Shown: positions 9,232 to 15,933 of the stretch, piece by piece
Layout of the letters: every line of letters starts with the position of its first letter
Position numbering within the stretch: the stretch's first letter is position 1
Assembly (NCBI GenBank): GCA_949288715.1
Contig: CASELH010000028.1
Span: forward strand, 1-33,917
Length of the DNA: 33,917 nucleotides
DNA from: an uncultured Bacteroides sp.
GTDB taxonomy: Bacteria > Bacteroidota > Bacteroidia > Bacteroidales > Bacteroidaceae
Reading direction: 5' to 3'
Translations under genes and position numbers: made by a program
Notes under the pieces: model-generated
What the model was told of the DNA's origin: nothing
Seen by the model: the letters and a program-made list of their open reading frames with translations, nothing else
The model's database searches: none

Positions 9232-9239
9232 CAAAGATA
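9232..9239 (-). promoter_or_regulatory. Candidate -7 element for the secreted protein gene
   Basis: On the minus strand this reads TATCTTTG, an exact TAnnTTTG match, 22 bases before ATG 9209. A TTGG about 22 bases further upstream, inside the response regulator's 3' end, is the only -33 candidate and its spacing is slightly long. Confidence 0.5.
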
Positions 9240-9256
9240 CGCTTTTTCTTTCAGAT

Positions 9257-9967
9257 TCAGGCCAACCGGGCGGCGCTATTCACGATAAGTTTGTAGCCTA
9301 TGCCCCGCACGTTCACTATGCGTATCCGCTCGTCCTTGGCCAGCTTGTGGCGCAGCTTGGTGATGAACACGTGCAGGCTGCGCTGGTTGAAGAAGGAGTC
9401 GTCGCCCCACAGGTCAATCAGCACTTGGCGCATGTCCGTCACCTGGTCGCGGTGCTGGCACAGGCGTCGCAACAGCTCGCTTTCGCGGTGGGAGAGTTCT
9501 ACCTCCTTGCCTGCGTAGGTCAGGCGTTGCGTGGTGGCATCGAAGCGGTAATCTCCTATCTCGAAGGTGGCCGGTGTCTTGGTGCCGGGGGCTTGCAGGG
9601 CGGCGCGTCCCAGCAGGGCCTTGATGCGCACCATCAGCTCCTGCATGCCGAAGGGCTTCTTCAGGTAGTCGTTGCCCCCCAGCTCGAAGCCCTCCACCAC
9701 GTCGTTCATGGCCGAGCGGGCGGTGAGGAAGAGCACGGGCGTGTGCTTGTCCGTCTTGCGGATGCGGCGCACCATCTCGAAGCCGTCCATGCGGGGCATC
9801 ATCACGTCGGCCACCAGTACGTCGGGGCGCAGTTCGAAGAAGCGGCGCAGGCCCTCCTCGCCATCCCCGGCCAGGTGGATGCGGAAGCCCTGTCCCTCCA
9901 GTGTGTCCTTTATTATCATGGCGAGGGTGGCTTCGTCTTCTACCAGTAGTACGGTTATTGTATTCAT
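9257..9967 (-). CDS. Two-component response regulator, OmpR/PhoB type
   Basis: This is a 236-residue DNA-binding regulator activated by phosphorylation. The receiver domain (1-115) has the acidic pair E10/D11, phosphoacceptor D54 in VLVADVMMP, T82 and K104 in YLKKPF. The C-terminal winged-helix domain (about 135-230) contains LSHRESELLRRLCQHRDQV, the recognition-helix region QRSLHVFITKLRHKL, and the terminal hairpin IRIVNVRGIGYKL. The kinase gene lies upstream on the same strand, separated by 136 bases that contain a long inverted repeat. Likely targets include its own locus and the divergent barrel gene at 12045, but nothing in the sequence proves this. Confidence 0.94.
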   Translation of the reverse strand: MNTITVLLVEDEATLAMIIKDTLEGQGFRIHLAGDGEEGLRRFFELRPDVLVADVMMPRMDGFEMVRRIRKTDKHTPVLFLTARSAMNDVVEGFELGGNDYLKKPFGMQELMVRIKALLGRAALQAPGTKTPATFEIGDYRFDATTQRLTYAGKEVELSHRESELLRRLCQHRDQVTDMRQVLIDLWGDDSFFNQRSLHVFITKLRHKLAKDERIRIVNVRGIGYKLIVNSAARLA

Positions 9968-9982
9968 AAATCATAATTTATC

Positions 9983-10092
9983 TGTTAGTGTTTAGCGTTT
10001 AGTGATTAATGATTAATACGCTGTGGTAACTGAATTCTCCTCCTCCTTATTGCACGTATTAATCACTTATCACTAACCACTCATCACTAAAC
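9983..10092 (-). repeat. 38-bp imperfect inverted repeat between kinase and regulator genes
   Basis: Arms 9983-10020 and 10055-10092 are complementary at 30 of 38 positions without gaps, around a 34-base loop. The inner 11 bp (10010-10020 and 10055-10065) are perfect. Each arm consists of variants of a TTAGTGA/TTAATGA word, so the dyad is built from short tandem repeats. In RNA it would form a long AU-rich hairpin between the two cistrons. It may lower regulator expression relative to the kinase or mark an RNA-processing point. The structure is directly seen and its role is inferred. Confidence 0.7.
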
Positions 10093-10103
10093 TAAATTCC
10101 CAT

Positions 10104-11579
10104 TTATAACATTATAATGAACTCGCTTCCCCTGCCCGGCTCGCTCCTCAGCTCCACCGTGCCGCCGTGCTTCTCCACCATGGTCTTCACGTAGAACAGG
10201 CCGAGGCCGTAGCCCTTCACGTTGTGCAGGTTGCCCGTGGGCACGCGGTAGAACTTGTCGAACACGTGGTTTTGCCTTTCCCTGGCAATGCCGATGCCTT
10301 TGTCGCGGATAGAGAGGATGAAGGTATTACCTTCCTTGTGACACGCTATCGCTACCTGAGCCCGGCCGGGCGAGTACTTGATGGCATTGTCCAGCAGGTT
10401 GCTCACGATGTTGGCGAAGTGCGTGCGGTCGGCAGTCACCTCCAGCGTGGGCGGGTCGATGTGCAGCGCGATGTCCACGGGCTTGCCGGCCTTTAGCTTG
10501 TGCTGCTCTATGAGGGGGCGTATCACGTCGCCTGCGGGGAAGGTGGTGAGGTGCAGAGCGAAGGTCTTTCGCCGCTCCATCGACATGCCGAGTATCTGCT
10601 CCACCAGTCCGCCCAGGCGGTCCAGCTGCTCCTGGCAGATGGCGAGGTAGCGTCGGCGCTTGGCCTCGTCGGTGTCCTGGCCGAAGTTCAGCAGGGCGTC
10701 GTTGGCGGCATAGGCCACGGCGATGGGGGTCTTCAACTCGTGGGTGACGTTGTTGGTGAAGTCGTCCTTCATCTCCTCCAGCGTGCGTTGGCGCAGCAGG
10801 GTGCGGATGAGGTACCAGAAGGCGAAGCCCAGAATGAGCATGATGGCGGCCGACGTAGCCAGTATGCCTGCCATCTGCCGCAGCACCAGCCCGCCCACGG
10901 GCTCCGTGGTGAGCTGGTAGAGCCACTTGCCGTGCAGGTCGTAGGTGTACTCGTAGGTCTTGGCGCGGGCGGAGGGGACATACTTTGCCGTGCCCCGCAC
11001 GCCTAATGTGTCGATGTAGACGTAGGACGAATCGGTCTTCTCGCCCCGGTGCAGGTAGGTCAGGCGGTAGGGCATGTCGAGCTCCGCGCGCCGCAACTCG
11101 TCGCGCAGCAGGCTGTCGTAGGTGGCAAAGTCGGGGTCGTTCAGTATGTCCAGCCCCGCATGCAGTCCGCGCTGGAGGTAGCCTGCCAGCTCCTGCATGG
11201 TGTTCTTGCGGCCAAAGAGGAAGCCTATGCCATTGGTGTGCAGCGACGGGCTGATGTCGGCGCTGTCTTTCACTTCCCGCTGCTGCAGGTTGATGATGGT
11301 GGAGTCTCCCCGCTGCTTGGTGGTGATGGTGCGGCTTTGCACGTAAGGGCTATTGTCATTATACCCGGCCGATACAGAGACCTCGCCGTGCCCGATAGAG
11401 TCCTGGTTCAGCTGCTCGATGCGCAGGATGAGTTCGTTGTAGTCGCTCAGGCGCATGGCTTCCGCAATGTCGTGCTCCGCCGCCTGGCGCTGCGTGTGGT
11501 AGAGGTTCACCAGCCAGTACGTCTGGTAGGCGAAGACCACCATCAGCGAGAGCAGCACAAGGGGGACAATGCGTTTCAT
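10104..11579 (-). CDS. Membrane sensor histidine kinase
   Basis: This 491-residue inner-membrane kinase phosphorylates the response regulator encoded next to it. There is an N-terminal membrane helix (about 4-24), a large periplasmic sensor region (about 30-228) with no family I recognise, a second membrane helix (about 236-260), an H-box with H280 in FTNNVTHELKTPIAVAY, the N-box NLLDNAIKYS (394-403), G1 DKGIGIA (426-432), an F-box DKFYRVP and G2 GYGLGL (456-461). No separate HAMP domain is obvious. It is the first gene of the unit, preceded by a TAACTTTG -7 element and divergent from the barrel gene. What it senses is unknown. Confidence 0.94.
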   Translation of the reverse strand: MKRIVPLVLLSLMVVFAYQTYWLVNLYHTQRQAAEHDIAEAMRLSDYNELILRIEQLNQDSIGHGEVSVSAGYNDNSPYVQSRTITTKQRGDSTIINLQQREVKDSADISPSLHTNGIGFLFGRKNTMQELAGYLQRGLHAGLDILNDPDFATYDSLLRDELRRAELDMPYRLTYLHRGEKTDSSYVYIDTLGVRGTAKYVPSARAKTYEYTYDLHGKWLYQLTTEPVGGLVLRQMAGILATSAAIMLILGFAFWYLIRTLLRQRTLEEMKDDFTNNVTHELKTPIAVAYAANDALLNFGQDTDEAKRRRYLAICQEQLDRLGGLVEQILGMSMERRKTFALHLTTFPAGDVIRPLIEQHKLKAGKPVDIALHIDPPTLEVTADRTHFANIVSNLLDNAIKYSPGRAQVAIACHKEGNTFILSIRDKGIGIARERQNHVFDKFYRVPTGNLHNVKGYGLGLFYVKTMVEKHGGTVELRSEPGRGSEFIIML

Positions 11580-11607
11580 ATCTATAATAGGTATTGTGTT
11601 CGTGGGA

Positions 11608-11615
11608 CAAAGTTA
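11608..11615 (-). promoter_or_regulatory. Candidate -7 element for the kinase gene
   Basis: The minus strand reads TAACTTTG, an exact TAnnTTTG match, 28 bases before the kinase start. No convincing -33 element is seen upstream, so expression may be weak or need activation. Confidence 0.5.
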
Positions 11616-11692
11616 ATGCTTTCGCACCGGAAAGCCCGCCTGCGGTAAGACTAAATAACACTTCCGGTAACACTTGGTAAGTCGCCCCATGC

Positions 11693-11722
11693 TTGCCCCT
11701 CGGGCCGCCCTGCTTACCTTTG
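11693..11722 (+). promoter_or_regulatory. Candidate promoter for the barrel gene
   Basis: TTG at 11693-11695 lies 19 bases before TACCTTTG at 11715-11722, a good Bacteroidetes -33/-7 pair. Initiation a few bases downstream would give a leader of about 315 bases that contains the complete dyad array before ATG 12045. No closer -7 match is present between the array and the gene. Confidence 0.6.
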
Positions 11723-11771
11723 CGGCAAGAATAGCGGGTAGCCCGTTCCTTGTACAGGGAGTACCCGGATT

Positions 11772-11990
11772 TTCCCTATAGGTGGGAAGGTCCCTTCCCA
11801 AATAGTGGGAAAGTCTCTTCCCAAATAGTGGGAAAGTCTCTTCCCAAGTAGTGGGAAAGCTTCTTCCCAAGGCAGGGGAAGCTTGTTCCCAAGGTAGGGG
11901 AAGCTCGTTCCCAAGGCGTGGGAAGGTCGTTCCCTAAGCGAGGGAAGCCTTTTCCCTAAGCGTGGGAACACATTTCCCACGCCTTGGGAA
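11772..11990 (+). repeat. Ten tandem TTCCC-N7-GGGAA dyads in the predicted leader
   Basis: Ten 17-base units start at 11772, 11795, 11818, 11841, 11864, 11886, 11908, 11930, 11952 and 11974. Every unit has exactly TTCCC, seven variable bases, and GGGAA. The spacers are 6 bases for the first four gaps and 5 for the rest, giving periods of 23 then 22. Units 2 and 3 are identical. Unit 10 is the exact reverse complement of unit 7, and units 9 and 10 can also pair across CACAT to form a larger hairpin. A lone GGGAA follows at 11996-12000. As RNA this is a chain of small hairpins; as DNA it is a row of dyads two helical turns apart. The arms are invariant while the loops drift. Confidence 0.9.
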
Positions 11991-12044
11991 AAGCTGGGAA
12001 TACTAACCGATTGACGGACAGACAACTTAATGTATAGCAACGAT

Positions 12045-14201
12045 ATGAAACGAATTCTTTACCTCCCCCTCCTCCTCGCACTGCTCTGTGCAGCGCCCCT
12101 GCGTGCTCAGCACGCCGACCCTCAGACTTCTGCCGCCGCAGGCGAACGCACCCTCTCTGCCGACAGCATCACCACGGGCGATGCCCACATGGACAGCCTC
12201 TACCGCTCGCTGCCCGAGGTGATGGTGACGGGCGAACGCCCCGTGGTGAAGGCCCGCGCCGGGCGGCTGGAGTACGACCTGCCGCGCATCATCGAGAACA
12301 AGCCCGTGGACAACATTTACGACGCCCTGAAGCAACTGCCCGGCGTGGCAGAGATGAACGACGGGCTGAGCCTGGGCGCGCGCGGCGTGACCATCGTGCT
12401 CGATGGCAAGGTGACCAACATGACCACCGAGCAGCTCTATGCCCTGCTGAAGTCCATGCCCGCCAGCCGCATAGAGCGCGTGGACGTGATGTACAACGCC
12501 CCGGCGCGCTACCAGGTGCGCGGCGCCATGATAGACGTGCGCCTGCGCCACCGCATAGGCGACCCCGGCACGGTGCAGGGCGAGGTCTACGGGCAATACA
12601 ACCACCAGCACGAAGCCTCCTTCCAGGAGCGCGCCTCCTTATTGTATAATGGTCGTCGGCTCTCTCTCGACTTTCTTTACTCTCACAACCACGGCAAGGG
12701 CTACAACACCACCCACAAGGAGGCGCGCCACTGGCAGGAGGCCACGGACGAGACCGTCCTCGTGGAGAACTTCGAGACGGGGCGCAGCCGCAGCCACACC
12801 CACAGCTTCCGCCTCGGCTCGGACTACCGCATAGGGGACCGTCATGCCCTCTCCCTGGTGTACAACGGCACCTACTCCACCAGCCACTACAACCAGCACA
12901 CCACCGGCACGCAGACGGCCACCAACCTGGGCGGCAGTACCTCGTGGCTGCACAACGGCCGGCTGGACTACGAGGCCCCCATCGGACTGAAGGCCGGCGC
13001 TGAGTTCACCTGGTATCGCACCCCCGGCCACCAGCAGCTCAACAGCGAGATGGAGGGCACGCACCTGGACTTCTACACCAAGGACATGCAGCGCATCAAC
13101 GCCTGGAAGTTCTACCTCTCGCAGGAACATGAGCTGAAGAACGGGTGGGGGCTGAACTACGGCGCCATCTACACCACCAGCGTGGACAACTCCTACCAAC
13201 GATACTACGATAATGAAGAACGAAGAATGAAGAATGAAGAATCTTCCTTGCCGCCGGACATGACTTCGCGCCGCCGGGAGCAGACGCTGAATATCTACGC
13301 CGGCTTCAACAAGAGTTTCGGGGAGAAGTGGATGCTGGATGCCTCGCTGGCTGCCGAACGCTACAAGACACCCGTGTGGGACGAATGGGACGTCTACCCC
13401 GTGGTGAACCTGACGTATATGCCCTCACGGAGCCACATCCTGCAACTGTCCTTCAGCAGCGACAAGGACTATCCGGCCTACTGGGCAGTGCAGAACGCCG
13501 TGTCCTACTTAGGCGGCGGTTACTCCGAGATACAGGGCAACCCCCTATTGAAACCTGCCAAAGACTACCAGCTTCAGCTGAACTACATCCTGCAGTCGAA
13601 GTACATCTTTGGCTTCTGGTTTAACCACAACAAGGACATGTCCATGCAGACCCTCTACCAGTCGCCCGAACGGCTGCTGGAGATATACAAGTTCCTCAAC
13701 TTCGACTACCGCCAGCAGGCAGGCGTGCAGGCCTCCGTCCCCTTCAAGGCCGGCAAGTGGCTCGACTCGCGCCTCACCCTGATGGGCATGTGGATGCGCG
13801 ACAAGGACTCCGACTTCTACGACCTGCCCTTCGACCGCCGCACGTGGGCAGGCGTCGCCGTGCTGAACGCCACCTTCACGCTGCCCTCCGTGCCCCAGCT
13901 GAGCCTCATGCTCAACGGCTTCTGCCAGGCCGGAGCCATACAAGGCATCTACGACCTGCCCACCAGCGGCAACCTCGACCTCACCCTGCGCTATGCCTTT
14001 GCCAAGGGCAACTGCATCCTCTCCGCTTGGTGCAAGGACATCTTCGAGACGCAAGGCATCGACCCGCAGATACGCTACGGCCGCCAGTGGGTCACCAACG
14101 ACTACTCTTGCTTCCGCTCCCTGGGCCTGTCCTTCACCTGGAAGTTCGGCGGCTACAAGGAGAAGAAGCGTGAGGGCGTGGACACTTCGCGCTTCAAATA
14201 G
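12045..14201 (+). CDS. TonB-dependent receptor-like outer-membrane beta-barrel protein
   Basis: The 718-residue protein has a signal peptide (MKRILYLPLLLALLCAAP, cleaved near LRAQ), a TonB-box-like LPEVMVTGERP (about 55-65), a plug domain (about 65-165, with DALKQLPGVAEMNDG and RIERVDVMYNAPARYQVRG), and a long C-terminal barrel of the outer-membrane beta-barrel 3 type. It lacks the carboxypeptidase-regulatory domain that precedes the plug in many Bacteroidetes receptors. ATG 12045 gives the better signal peptide; an in-frame ATG at 12030 would add five residues. A heptamer repeat tract (13215-13242) lies in a probable surface loop. A long repeat-filled leader and the divergent two-component system suggest regulation. 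The cargo is unknown. Confidence 0.88.
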   Translation: MKRILYLPLLLALLCAAPLRAQHADPQTSAAAGERTLSADSITTGDAHMDSLYRSLPEVMVTGERPVVKARAGRLEYDLPRIIENKPVDNIYDALKQLPGVAEMNDGLSLGARGVTIVLDGKVTNMTTEQLYALLKSMPASRIERVDVMYNAPARYQVRGAMIDVRLRHRIGDPGTVQGEVYGQYNHQHEASFQERASLLYNGRRLSLDFLYSHNHGKGYNTTHKEARHWQEATDETVLVENFETGRSRSHTHSFRLGSDYRIGDRHALSLVYNGTYSTSHYNQHTTGTQTATNLGGSTSWLHNGRLDYEAPIGLKAGAEFTWYRTPGHQQLNSEMEGTHLDFYTKDMQRINAWKFYLSQEHELKNGWGLNYGAIYTTSVDNSYQRYYDNEERRMKNEESSLPPDMTSRRREQTLNIYAGFNKSFGEKWMLDASLAAERYKTPVWDEWDVYPVVNLTYMPSRSHILQLSFSSDKDYPAYWAVQNAVSYLGGGYSEIQGNPLLKPAKDYQLQLNYILQSKYIFGFWFNHNKDMSMQTLYQSPERLLEIYKFLNFDYRQQAGVQASVPFKAGKWLDSRLTLMGMWMRDKDSDFYDLPFDRRTWAGVAVLNATFTLPSVPQLSLMLNGFCQAGAIQGIYDLPTSGNLDLTLRYAFAKGNCILSAWCKDIFETQGIDPQIRYGRQWVTNDYSCFRSLGLSFTWKFGGYKEKKREGVDTSRFK
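13215..13242 (+). repeat. Four-copy heptamer tract inside the barrel gene
   Basis: Four consecutive 7-base units (GAAGAAC once, GAAGAAT three times) lie in frame around codons 391-400, encoding NEERRMKNEES. The tract is purine-rich in otherwise GC-rich coding sequence. Since 7 is not a multiple of 3, gain or loss of one unit would shift the frame. Confidence 0.85.
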
Positions 14202-14266
14202 CGTTTCCTTACGATAAAATGCGGCTTATTTTTCGCTAAGCAGATACAAGTAAGGCGGATATTGAT

Positions 14267-14274
14267 TAATTTTG
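14267..14274 (+). promoter_or_regulatory. Candidate -7 element for the YitT-family gene
   Basis: TAATTTTG is an exact TAnnTTTG match, 84 bases before ATG 14359. No clear -33 element is visible. The predicted leader contains a strong hairpin. Confidence 0.45.
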
Positions 14275-14286
14275 CCGCGTTTTTAT

Positions 14287-14331
14287 GGGAAGGCAGGGGC
14301 TGCATGGTAAGGCATGGAGCCCCTGCCTCCC
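14287..14331 (+). promoter_or_regulatory. Strong hairpin in the leader of the YitT-family gene
   Basis: Bases 14287-14301 and 14318-14331 form a 14-bp stem with one bulged A; the inner 11 bp (AGGCAGGGGCT with AGCCCCTGCCT) are perfect. The 16-base loop consists of GCATGG twice around TAAG. No T tract follows, so a role in translation or stability is more likely than termination. It lies 27 bases upstream of the start codon. Confidence 0.6.
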
Positions 14332-14358
14332 GCTGTCTGACAAAAATCTGTAAGGAAT

Positions 14359-15249
14359 ATGAAAAAAACTGTGACCCTCCCCACGAGGCAAAATGCCATG
14401 AGGGAGTTGAAGGATTACCTCATGATTGCCTTGGGAATGATTCTCTATGGCATAGGCTGGACAGTGTTCTTGCTGCCCAACGACATTACCACGGGCGGCG
14501 TGCCGGGCATTGCCTCCATTGTTTACTTTGCTTCGGGACTGCCGGTGCAATATGTGTACTTTTCGGTCAATGTGCTTTTGCTCATCCTGGCCATCTGGCA
14601 GTTGGGGTGGAAGTTCAGCATCAAGACGGTGTTTGCCGTGTTTACGCTGACGTTCTTCCTGTCCGTCATCCAGCAGCTGACGCAGGGGCTTGTGTTGCTG
14701 CACGACCAGCCTTTCATGGCCTGCGTGCTGGGCGCCTCGTTTTGCGGCAGCGGCATCGGCATCGCCTTTTCGTCCAACGGCAGTACGGGCGGCACGGACA
14801 TCATTGCCGCCATCATCAACAAGTACAGGGACATCACGCTGGGCAGGGTGATGCTGGTGTGCGACCTCATCATCATTTCGTCCAGCTACTTCGTGCTGAA
14901 GGATTGGGAGAAGGTGGTGTACGGCTATGTCACCCTCTACATCTGCAGCTTTGTGCTGGACCAGGTGGTGAACAGCGCGCGGCAGTCGGTGCAGTTCTTC
15001 ATCATTACGGATAAGTACGAGGAGATAGGCCATGCCATCAACGTGTATCCGCACCGCGGGGTGACTGTCATCAATGCCACGGGCTTTTACTCCGGCAGGG
15101 AGCAGAAGATGCTGTTCGTCTTGGCCAAGAAGCGGGAGTCGAGCATCATTTTCCGGCTGATAAAGGATGTCGACCCCCATGCCTTTGTGTCGCAAAGCGC
15201 GGTTATCGGCGTTTACGGCGAAGGCTTCGATAAGATTAAGGTGAAATGA
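14359..15249 (+). CDS. YitT-family membrane protein (DUF161/DUF2179)
   Basis: The product is a 296-residue inner-membrane protein. The N-terminal two thirds hold five or so hydrophobic segments and the family motifs LPNDITTGGVPGIA (about 39-52) and SSNGSTGGTDIIAAIIN (about 138-154), the paired internal repeats of YitT proteins. The C-terminal soluble domain (about 215-290, GVTVINATGFYSG, then KMLFVLAKKRE) is the DUF2179 domain. Members are widespread, and some are linked to transport, but no activity is firmly established. The start is supported by AAGGAA just upstream. It is a single-gene unit, convergent with the DUF3256 gene 12 bases away. Confidence 0.9.
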   Translation: MKKTVTLPTRQNAMRELKDYLMIALGMILYGIGWTVFLLPNDITTGGVPGIASIVYFASGLPVQYVYFSVNVLLLILAIWQLGWKFSIKTVFAVFTLTFFLSVIQQLTQGLVLLHDQPFMACVLGASFCGSGIGIAFSSNGSTGGTDIIAAIINKYRDITLGRVMLVCDLIIISSSYFVLKDWEKVVYGYVTLYICSFVLDQVVNSARQSVQFFIITDKYEEIGHAINVYPHRGVTVINATGFYSGREQKMLFVLAKKRESSIIFRLIKDVDPHAFVSQSAVIGVYGEGFDKIKVK

Positions 15250-15257
15250 CACAGGCG

Positions 15258-15272
15258 GGCACTACGGGTGCC
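15258..15272. other. Short dyad between convergent gene ends
   Basis: GGCAC and GTGCC flank five bases and overlap the DUF3256 stop codon. Neither side has a T tract. It could weakly terminate or protect either convergent transcript. Confidence 0.25.
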
Positions 15273-15912
15273 GGGGAGTGAATTTCCCTTCCTTCCAGTC
15301 ATAAATCAACGCGCGGCGGATGAACGGTTTCAGTTCATCTGCCGCTTCTTTTTCCAGGTAGGCTGGCGTGTCGAAGATGAAAGTGAGGGTGCGGTTGTCC
15401 GGCGAGAGGGACATGCGCACCAGGCTCATGTCGGCGCGTTGCACGGCGTCGCGGTAGCGGTAGGTGTCCACCGAGTCGGGCTTCGGCATCAGGAAGTCTT
15501 CCATTCGGGGCGGGGCAGGGAGGAACTGCTCCGTGGGGAGCTCCTTCCACGCGGCGGAGTAGAAGCGGATGCGGCTGTCGCACGCCGTGCCGCAGGCGGT
15601 GGCAACGGTGCAGATGACCTGCGTGGTGTCGGCCGGCAGCACCTTCATCTGCCATGTGCTCCGCGCAGTCATGCTGATGGCTACGTAGTCGGGGGTGAGT
15701 TGGGTCATTTCCGAGTGGGTGCCGAAGCGGTTGGTCACCTGGGCCCGCATGTGGTTATCGAGAAAGTCTATGCAGTCGGCCCGGTTCACCGCGGTGAGCA
15801 GGGGCAGTATGGAGTCGGGCATCTGCACGAACAGGGTGCGTGCCTCTTGGGCTTCTGCCCGGCCGAGGGGCAGAAGCGTGAGGAGCAGGAGGGGGATGAG
15901 TCGTCGTTTCAT
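15262..15912 (-). CDS. DUF3256 family exported protein
   Basis: The 216-residue protein begins with a signal peptide (MKRRLIPLLLLTLLPLGRAEA) and then ARTLFVQMPDSILPLLTAVN. The continuing pattern (DFLDNHMRAQVTNRFGTHSE, STWQMKVLP, RIRFYSAAWKELP) matches a Bacteroidetes family I know as DUF3256, found in the periplasm or outer membrane and with no known function. No enzymatic motif is seen. It starts 21 bases after the stop of the C-S lyase gene and very likely shares its transcript, though a functional link between the two is not obvious. Confidence 0.85.
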   Translation of the reverse strand: MKRRLIPLLLLTLLPLGRAEAQEARTLFVQMPDSILPLLTAVNRADCIDFLDNHMRAQVTNRFGTHSEMTQLTPDYVAISMTARSTWQMKVLPADTTQVICTVATACGTACDSRIRFYSAAWKELPTEQFLPAPPRMEDFLMPKPDSVDTYRYRDAVQRADMSLVRMSLSPDNRTLTFIFDTPAYLEKEAADELKPFIRRALIYDWKEGKFTPRHP

Positions 15913-15933
15913 TGTGGGTAGAATCCGGTTTGT

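Larger units (their letters stand above)
11580..12044. other. Intergenic region between divergent kinase and barrel genes
   Basis: This 465-base gene-free stretch holds, in order, the minus-strand -7 of the kinase gene, a plus-strand promoter (11693-11722), a CGGGTA/TACCCG dyad (11735-11740 and 11762-11767), the ten-unit dyad array (11772-11990) and a short leader to ATG 12045. The apparent minus-strand open frames here are low-complexity readings of the repeats and are not considered genes. Confidence 0.8.

Noticed and set aside
11772-11990. CRISPR-like array
   Set aside because: Repeat units are 17 bases with short 5-6 base spacers, the loops rather than the spacers vary, and no cas gene is nearby.
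11613-12040. Minus-strand open frames in the kinase-barrel intergenic region
   Set aside because: They are low-complexity readings of the dyad array with no start-site or family support.
12030-12044. Upstream ATG of the barrel gene
   Set aside because: It is in frame but adds MYSND before a complete signal peptide; ATG 12045 is the better start.
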